NCBI GenBank assembly: GCA_003614735.1
Contig: KZ992631.1
Location: 1 to 25,035 of the forward strand
Length of the DNA: 25,035 nucleotides
Reading direction: 5' to 3'
From: Thamnocephalis sphaerospora
Taxonomy: Eukaryota > Zoopagomycota > Zoopagomycetes > Zoopagales > Sigmoideomycetaceae
The notes below the pieces were generated by a model. It saw only the letters and a program-made list of their open reading frames with translations. It was not told the origin of the DNA and ran no database searches. Below are positions 20,601-25,035 of the stretch, piece after piece (the first letter of the stretch is position 1; every line of letters begins with the position of its first letter). A program made the position numbers and the translations under genes.

Positions 20601-20802
20601 AAATCTCCTTGGAGATAACGACAAACTGTCCGTAGTTGCGGTACGCCTGGTGGCGCAGGTCGGCCGTGGCGGCTTCGCGCGACTCCACCAGCTGCGCGTA
20701 AAAGGTGCGTACCGACTCTTCATCCGCGTCGGCGAGTCCTTCAAGGCCACGCGGCACGCCGGCCACATTGGCAATTGCCGACTTTAGCGCCGGTGTAGAC
20801 AT
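17665..20802 (-). CDS. EXO84: Exocyst complex component Exo84
   Basis: Sixteen exons from the ATG at 20802 to the TAG at 17665; 2136 coding bases, 711 residues (yeast Exo84 753, human EXOC8 725), all phases consistent. The N-terminus has the Vps51/Exo84 coiled-coil signature: ADLRHQAYRNYGQF, then SKEIS continuing across the first intron into LEDDMMMLREVITEL. The middle has DELDVYIAHREFDDAVECIE and RRVRWLLRLGYEEK, the start of the Exo84 C-terminal helical (cullin-repeat) module, followed by ARDSFLTSRTALIRER and helical repeats to the end. Exon boundaries (high-low): 20802-20598, 20506-20411, 20341-20087, 20030-19846, 19794-19742, 19656-19532, 19460-19330, 19269-19110, 19056-18797, 18740-18614, 18544-18450, 18377-18330, 18257-18149, 18089-17890, 17825-17771, 17696-17665. 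Known role: tethers secretory vesicles to the plasma membrane. No PH domain is obvious in the middle. Confidence 0.85.
20507..20597 (-). other. U12-type AT-AC intron in EXO84
   Basis: The donor ATATCCTTT matches the minor-spliceosome consensus. A branch site TTCCTTGAC (20520-20528) matches TTCCTTRAC. The intron ends in AC at 20507, 14 nt after the branch A. Length 91 bp, phase 1. Removing exactly this segment joins KEIS to K-LEDDMM, as expected for the Exo84 N-terminus. No GT donor in the vicinity gives such a join. Confidence 0.88.
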
Positions 20803-20935
20803 TGCGAACGGCCGAGCGATGGTGGTGACGGTGGATAGGTTGCGGTATAAGCGAGGCTGTTGCGGTGTGTGGCGCACCTTCTCCGGTTTGTATACGACAG
20901 ACTACCGCGTCTCCTTAGCATATGCGCATACAGCC
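20803..20935. promoter_or_regulatory. Divergent promoter, EXO84 / hypothetical gene
   Basis: 133 bp between divergent ATG codons. No TATA box or CCAAT box is clear. Confidence 0.4.
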
Positions 20936-21457
20936 ATGCCGTCCGCATACACACCGGCTGAGATGGCACGTCGTATCGACTACTGGCGGGCGCAGCTACG
21001 CGTGCATCTGGACTTGCGCCGCCTCTCTGCGCACGTAAAGAGCCTGGACGTGGTCCTGGTAGACCCCGTCAGTCAACTGCTTGCTGGTGTCCATGCATAC
21101 AGCTGCGGGCCCGCCGGCGAGAACCGCGAGGATGCATACAGCAGTAATCATGGCATGCACAGCATGACCGAGCCGGTCAACGCCGTGGAAACAGCACGCA
21201 TGCTTCAGCCGATTGACGATGGCATGGACCGTGAGACCACGAGGGCTTCACAGTCATCTTGTCTGCTACTTGCACGCTGCACGCCGACCAACAAGCGGCG
21301 TCTACTGCTGGATGAGCCTGGCCGTCGGATCAGCATGCCCTGCCGCTCAGACGAGTCATTTTCATCTTTGCCACGCAAAAGGCGGACATTGGCGGTGACG
21401 CCATGGCCAAGTGGGCATTATGGTTGCCGCACATTACTTGCCTCCGATAGCGTTTGA
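20936..21457 (+). CDS. Hypothetical protein
   Basis: Seen: an uninterrupted 173-codon frame from an ATG that sits in a short divergent promoter with EXO84. The first 40 residues (RRIDYWRAQLRVHLDLRRL and SLDVVLVDP) look like an amphipathic helix followed by a beta strand. The rest is polar, with Ser/Arg-rich segments (SFSSLPRKRR near the end). The extreme C-terminus looks less protein-like. A GTGACG donor near 21395 and a good CCGATAG acceptor at 21450 suggest that the real 3' end is spliced, although that join would run into the open frame upstream of SEC11. No family is recognised. Confidence 0.45.
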   Translation: MPSAYTPAEMARRIDYWRAQLRVHLDLRRLSAHVKSLDVVLVDPVSQLLAGVHAYSCGPAGENREDAYSSNHGMHSMTEPVNAVETARMLQPIDDGMDRETTRASQSSCLLLARCTPTNKRRLLLDEPGRRISMPCRSDESFSSLPRKRRTLAVTPWPSGHYGCRTLLASDSV

Positions 21458-21651
21458 CGTGTTCCAATCTGCCGGCCCCGCCTTCGCCTTGTCTGCTTCT
21501 TGGGACGCCCCTTTCCTTCACGTACACCTTCCGCGCCCCATTGTTTGTCTATCTTGTGCCGCGTCGCCGCCAAGCATCCTCTCCGCTCTCCCCGGCTGCA
21601 CTCTTCTCGCACCGTACGCTTTTGCAACGCGCTAGACTATCCTACGCGACG
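21458..21651 (+). promoter_or_regulatory. Leader and promoter of SEC11
   Basis: CCAAT at 21464-21468 and a long C/T-rich tract (about 21473-21625) typical of fungal promoters. The SEC11 frame is open across this whole stretch (from 21454) but has no ATG before 21652. Confidence 0.45.
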
Positions 21652-22530
21652 ATGGAATTGCTCCAAACACTACGCCAGATGGGCGTGCGCCAGGTGAGCA
21701 GGCGGTCGCGGGTACAGCGAAGGCCAAGACCGATGCTAACACCGCTCTGCCCACGCGCACACGTCTACGACAACGACGCAGCTGGCCGGACAATGCCTCA
21801 ACTTTCTGCTTATTGTGTCATCTGCGCTGATGATTTGGAAGGGCATGGCCGTCTACTCCAACAGCGAAAGCCCGATTGTGGTGGTGCTCAGGTGCGGGAT
21901 GTCGCGTTAGTGGCCGGCAGGCGGAGCGTGGCCACTGGGTTAACGCGGTCTTTTATCGTGTCTCATGCAGCGGAAGTATGGAGCCGGCCTTCCAGCGCGG
22001 AGACTTGCTGTTCCTCACCATGAGCAGCGAACCGATTGCAGTCAACGATGTATGCGTGTTCAAGATCAAAGGCCGTGATACGCCAATTGTGCATCGTGTG
22101 CTGCGAACACATCAGAGGTGAGTGTCGACGCGTAGCATTGCCATCGTGTTACTGCGACACTCAACAGAGGCGTGCGGCGTGCGATGGCAACAACGACAGC
22201 CAAAAGAATGGAGAGCAGTATCTGCTCACCAAGGGTGATAACAACGAAGTGGACGATCGCGGTCTCTACAACCCGGGACAGGACTGGATTAAGCCCAAGG
22301 ACGTTGTCGGTCGAGTAACGGGGTCAGTACATGAAGGCGGCAAAAGACCGGCAAGCGATGGCGTCCTTTGTGTACGACATCGGCAACTAACGTGGTTTGC
22401 ATGGATCATGTCGATGCACAGTTTCCTGCCCTATCTCGGCATGGTGACCATTCTCATCAACGATCACTGGTGGCTGCGATATGTGCTACTTGGTTCGCTT
22501 TTCGTAGTGATGCTCTTTACCAAAGAATAG
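21652..22530 (+). CDS. SEC11: Signal peptidase complex catalytic subunit Sec11
   Basis: Five exons: 21652-21693, 21782-21891, 21971-22117, 22170-22322, 22422-22530; 186 residues (yeast 167, human SEC11A 179). Cytosolic start [14 protein letters not shown], a transmembrane helix at about residues 18-37, then the S26B catalytic elements: SGSMEP with nucleophile Ser53, IVHRV with His92, and [13 protein letters not shown] with Asp123/Asp128-129, using the eukaryotic Ser-His-Asp set. The C-terminus, [17 protein letters not shown] followed by a hydrophobic segment ending TKE, is typical of the family. Known role: cleaves signal peptides from proteins entering the ER. The intron before exon 4 ends in tandem AGs (ACAGAG); only the second keeps the frame. 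Residues about 100-112, between the His and Asp boxes, form an unusual polar insert. Confidence 0.95.
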
Positions 22531-22690
22531 TTTGATGACGCCGGTGTCAGCATCGCCGTCGCCGTTGTCCGCAGTACAACTGCACGCCGTCGGTAGCTTA
22601 GCAATGGATGATAAACATGTCTGTCTGGTGTGGCGCATGCAATAGAATGTCGATCAATGTGCTGTGACTGCTGCCACTGGTGTCTAGCGT
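22531..22690. other. Convergent 3' gap, SEC11 / GNAT gene
   Basis: 160 bp between the two stops. No clear gene is present. Confidence 0.5.
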
Positions 22691-23278
22691 TTACGCTTTG
22701 GAGAACTGCTTGTCCATCTTTACATGGGGTATGCCTCCTTCAAAGAACAAATCGGCATCATAGACCTGGTAGCCGTTCTTTTCGTAAAACCCAACCTTGT
22801 CCTGCTGAGCGTGCATGTAAATGCGCTCAATGTCGTTGTCGCGCGCATACTGATCAATCGTCTCCAAAAGCAGACGACCGATGCCCAAGCTGCGATACGC
22901 TTTCTTTACACAGAACCGAGCCAGTTTGAGTGCGCTGAGGGTGGCGTCATACTTGACGAGGCGAACGGTGCCCACGGCCACACGGCTGGCCCCGGGCTCT
23001 TCGTAGTAGGCGATCCAGTGGTCGGCTGTAGCGTCATGTCTGTGCGCCAGTCGCCGTGGCCAGCGTTAGAGTGTATGCACAATAGCCAGTCGGTGCTGGC
23101 ACACTCACTCGTCAACCTCGATTTCCACGGGCACGCCCTGTTCGTGGACAAAGACATCTACGCGCACTTCATATGCGTCCTTTAGCTGCTCTGGACTGGT
23201 CAATTTGACAACGGTCACGTTCCTAGCGTCCATGCTGAAAGTATTTTGATCAAGGTAAAGGTGCGTGGGAGGCGGCAT
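22691..23278 (-). CDS. GNAT-family N-acetyltransferase
   Basis: Two exons, 23109-23278 and 22691-23039, joined by a 69 bp phase-2 intron; 172 residues. The N-terminal half has the pattern YEVRVDVFVHEQGVP...EVDEHDATADHW found in small GNAT proteins near the ElaA/yeast YJL/plant-like acetyltransferases. The acetyl-CoA loop is RSLGIG at residues 106-111, matching the R/QxxGxG/A signature, followed by the helix LLLETIDQYARD and the FYEKNGYQV motif. Known role: transfer of acetyl from acetyl-CoA to an amine; the substrate cannot be told from sequence. The first in-frame ATG (23278) is used; the ATG at 23233 would start 15 residues later, just before the conserved domain, and is equally possible. 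Confidence 0.85.
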
Positions 23279-23506
23279 AGCATTATTCAGTTTGCCTGGG
23301 CTTAACGGGCGGCGCTTTATGGCGCCCACCTTCGTGGTAGCCTGGCCAATCAGAGCGTACTTGCGACGTCCATCGTGATGATGATAAGGCCAGATGGCGG
23401 ACTAAATGGACCAAGTACGAGCTATAAGCGGGCACCAGTGACATGGTCTGTGTCTACTTCCACAACATTCCACGTCCGTCTATTCCACCGCTCGCCGCTA
23501 CGCACC
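23279..23506. promoter_or_regulatory. Divergent promoter, GNAT gene / ITPK gene
   Basis: 228 bp between divergent ATG codons. It holds a CCAAT box at 23344-23348. No TATA box is seen. Confidence 0.45.
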
Positions 23507-25021
23507 ATGACCGACAGCACTGTAACACGGCGTATCGCCTATATCATGTCCGAGAAGAAGAAGGGACACACCAACATGCCGGCGCTGCTTGCAGAGGGCA
23601 GGTGGGACGCGACCGTGTCTGGCTGCAACAGAGCGATGACTATTGACGGTCTGCATTGCACGCCAGCCGTCGCGGTCTGGAATTCGTCGAGCTTGACGTG
23701 GACCGGCCCATTGCGGAACAGCTGCCCTTTCTTGGCATCCTACACAAAGTGACCGATATCATGGCAGCAGCGGCTCAGGGCGACGCAGCGGCCCAGCGAC
23801 GATGGGAGAATATACAGGCAAGTGACACGCGCAACCTGTCGCGCTGACGCCTGCTTATCAACAGCAAGTAGGAGTTTGCGCGTGCGCATCCAAAGGTGCC
23901 GTTCATCGATCCGCTGGACAGTCTGACCACGCTTATGGATCGCGAGGCGACCTTTTACATGCTGGACAAATGCAGGCAGCAAATGTCAGCAGCTGACCAT
24001 TCCAAAGCCGGTGCGTTGGCTTGGGACTGGCAAGTGCGGTCATGGTAGTTGACATGCGGTTTGCGTCTCTATAGGCTTCAGTGTTGCACGGCATGTTGTC
24101 ATTGCGCCAGACGATGCAGAGCTACCCAAGAAAGCGCACAGTCTACGCTTTCCGGCAAGTTGACAGAAGTGCTATTGCAACGTACACACGAATGACCAGC
24201 TTGCTAATGTGCCATCCTCGGTACTGCAGGCTTTGTGCAAAACTGTCTCGGCTTGCTCGTCCGCTAGCACACACTGCATGTCGCTTCTCTGGTCGCCAAA
24301 AGACGTAGGCCTACCCGGCAGCGGCAAGGGTGCAGCAGCCGGGTCTATGGTCATCCAAGAACCCATGCTGTTGCAGGAGTTTGTAAACCATGGCGGCATC
24401 ATCTTCAAAGTGTATGTTGCCGGTGACTGGCTGAGCATACAGACTCGGCCTTCTATGGCGGATGTTCAGCCTCAACACACACACGGCAAGTAGCCATTCG
24501 CAAGGAAACCGCGACACGGTGGGCTTACACGGCTGTCTTGCTATGATACGCATAGCTGTCTATGCATTCGACAGTCAGCGTATTCCAAAGGCGTTTGTGG
24601 ATCCAGTCCAGAAAGCAACGGATGCACCAGATGCCAGTGTGTATCCTGGCTTCGACCCATACGTACCAGCACAGGTGTGGCAGGCCAGGGAGCGCAGCCT
24701 GGATCAGGATAGAGTGCGCCGTATTGCCAGTGCACTTGGCAGTACTTTGGCAAGTAAACATGGACACATGTCAAGTCAGAGGTATAATCTAACGCTGCAC
24801 CGTGACCCTTTGCGAGTAGGATGTGCGGCTCTTTGGCTTTGACATTATCATCGACACAGCTACCGGCGATTACTACGTCATTGACGTCAACTACTTTCCA
24901 AGTGAGTGGATCGATTAAAACGAATACTGCTGCTTTCTAACACGCTCTCCCACATACAGGCTACAGCGGAGAGTCCACCTTCCAGGCGGTACTTTGCGAC
25001 ATTGTGGAGCGTGCACTGTAG
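23507..25021 (+). CDS. ITPK1: Inositol-tetrakisphosphate 1-kinase (ITPK1 family)
   Basis: Eight exons: 23507-23601, 23667-23817, 23872-24010, 24075-24154, 24230-24485, 24556-24749, 24820-24901, 24960-25021; 352 residues, all phases consistent, with the TAG 14 bases from the window end. Family marks in order: N-terminal RRIAYIMSEKK; VELDVDRP and LGILHKVTD; PFIDPLDSLTTLMDR; FP-ALCKTVSAC...HCMSLL; the ATP-grasp core QEFVNHGGIIFKVYVAGD; TRPSM; FDSQRIPKAF; then LFGFDIIID...YYVIDVNYFPSY with the Asp/Asp/Asn metal ligands. Known role: phosphorylates inositol tri- and tetrakisphosphates using ATP, feeding InsP6 and pyrophosphate signalling. Four of its seven introns need GC donors. The linker around residues 240-245 is shorter than in animal and plant enzymes, and intron 5 there is the least certain. 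Confidence 0.9.
23818..23871 (+). other. GC-AG intron (ITPK intron 2)
   Basis: Donor CAG|GCAAGT, branch-like GCTGAC, acceptor AAGTAG; 54 bp, phase 0. It joins RRWENIQ to EFARAHPKVPFIDP; both sides are conserved-looking. Confidence 0.85.
24155..24229 (+). other. GC-AG intron (ITPK intron 4)
   Basis: Donor CCG|GCAAGT, branch-like GCTAAT, acceptor CTGCAG; 75 bp, phase 0. The join gives RFPALCKTVSAC, matching the family's FPxICK motif. Confidence 0.85.
24486..24555 (+). other. Probable GC-AG intron (ITPK intron 5)
   Basis: Donor ACG|GCAAGT after a CA repeat, acceptor GCATAG; 70 bp, phase 1. It joins the TRPSM exon to VYAFDSQRIPKAF. A GTAGCC two bases inside would be out of phase with the next exon. 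Confidence 0.7.
24750..24819 (+). other. GC-AG intron (ITPK intron 6)
   Basis: Donor TTG|GCAAGT, branch-like TCTAAC, acceptor GAGTAG; 70 bp, phase 0. The join LGSTL-DVRLFGFDII matches the family. The overlapping GTAAAC would be in the wrong phase. Confidence 0.82.
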
Positions 25022-25035
25022 CAGCACTAGACAGC

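Overview
This is eukaryotic nuclear DNA, moderately GC-rich, with small intron-dense genes. The introns are mostly 50-100 bp, with GTRNGT-like donors and branch sites such as CTAAC, CTGAC and TACTAAC. Together with a fungal-style gene set (a glycogen-targeting PP1 subunit, a Taf14-like YEATS protein, Exo84, Sec11), this suggests a fungus. A convincing U12-type AT-AC intron in the EXO84 gene and an inositol-tetrakisphosphate kinase gene point to an early-diverging lineage rather than Ascomycota or Basidiomycota. The lineage is inference. I rebuilt the spliced genes by hand: every intron was chosen so that phases match, and each complete model closes in frame.

Layout. 488-1466 (-): three-exon gene of unknown function ending in a Cys/His motif; a 56-codon Cys-rich ORF lies upstream of it. 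2277-5237 (-): CBM21 protein with an RVxF motif, a glycogen-targeting regulatory subunit of PP1. 5238-8839: poorly resolved, with several open frames and splice-like sites, a nested inverted repeat and a GGA microsatellite; the best candidate gene is 7788-8514 (-). 8840-16419 (-): 33-exon kinesin-7 (CENP-E-like) motor with a very long coiled coil. 16584-17550 (+): YEATS/ET protein, divergent from the kinesin. 17665-20802 (-): 16-exon EXO84, convergent with the YEATS gene. 20936-21457 (+): hypothetical ORF, divergent from EXO84. 21652-22530 (+): SEC11. 22691-23278 (-): GNAT acetyltransferase, convergent with SEC11. 23507-25021 (+): ITPK1-like kinase, divergent from the GNAT gene.

The genes do not form one pathway. 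They cover glycogen metabolism, mitosis, chromatin, exocytosis, signal-peptide removal and inositol phosphates, packed into divergent and convergent pairs 110-230 bp apart.

The most notable signals concern gene architecture. About 65 introns were modelled. One is AT-AC (U12 type) and six are GC-AG, all with the donor G|GCAAGT; four of these six are among the seven introns of the kinase gene. In the kinesin, 18 consecutive introns are all phase 0, and three successive coiled-coil exons are exactly 25 codons long.
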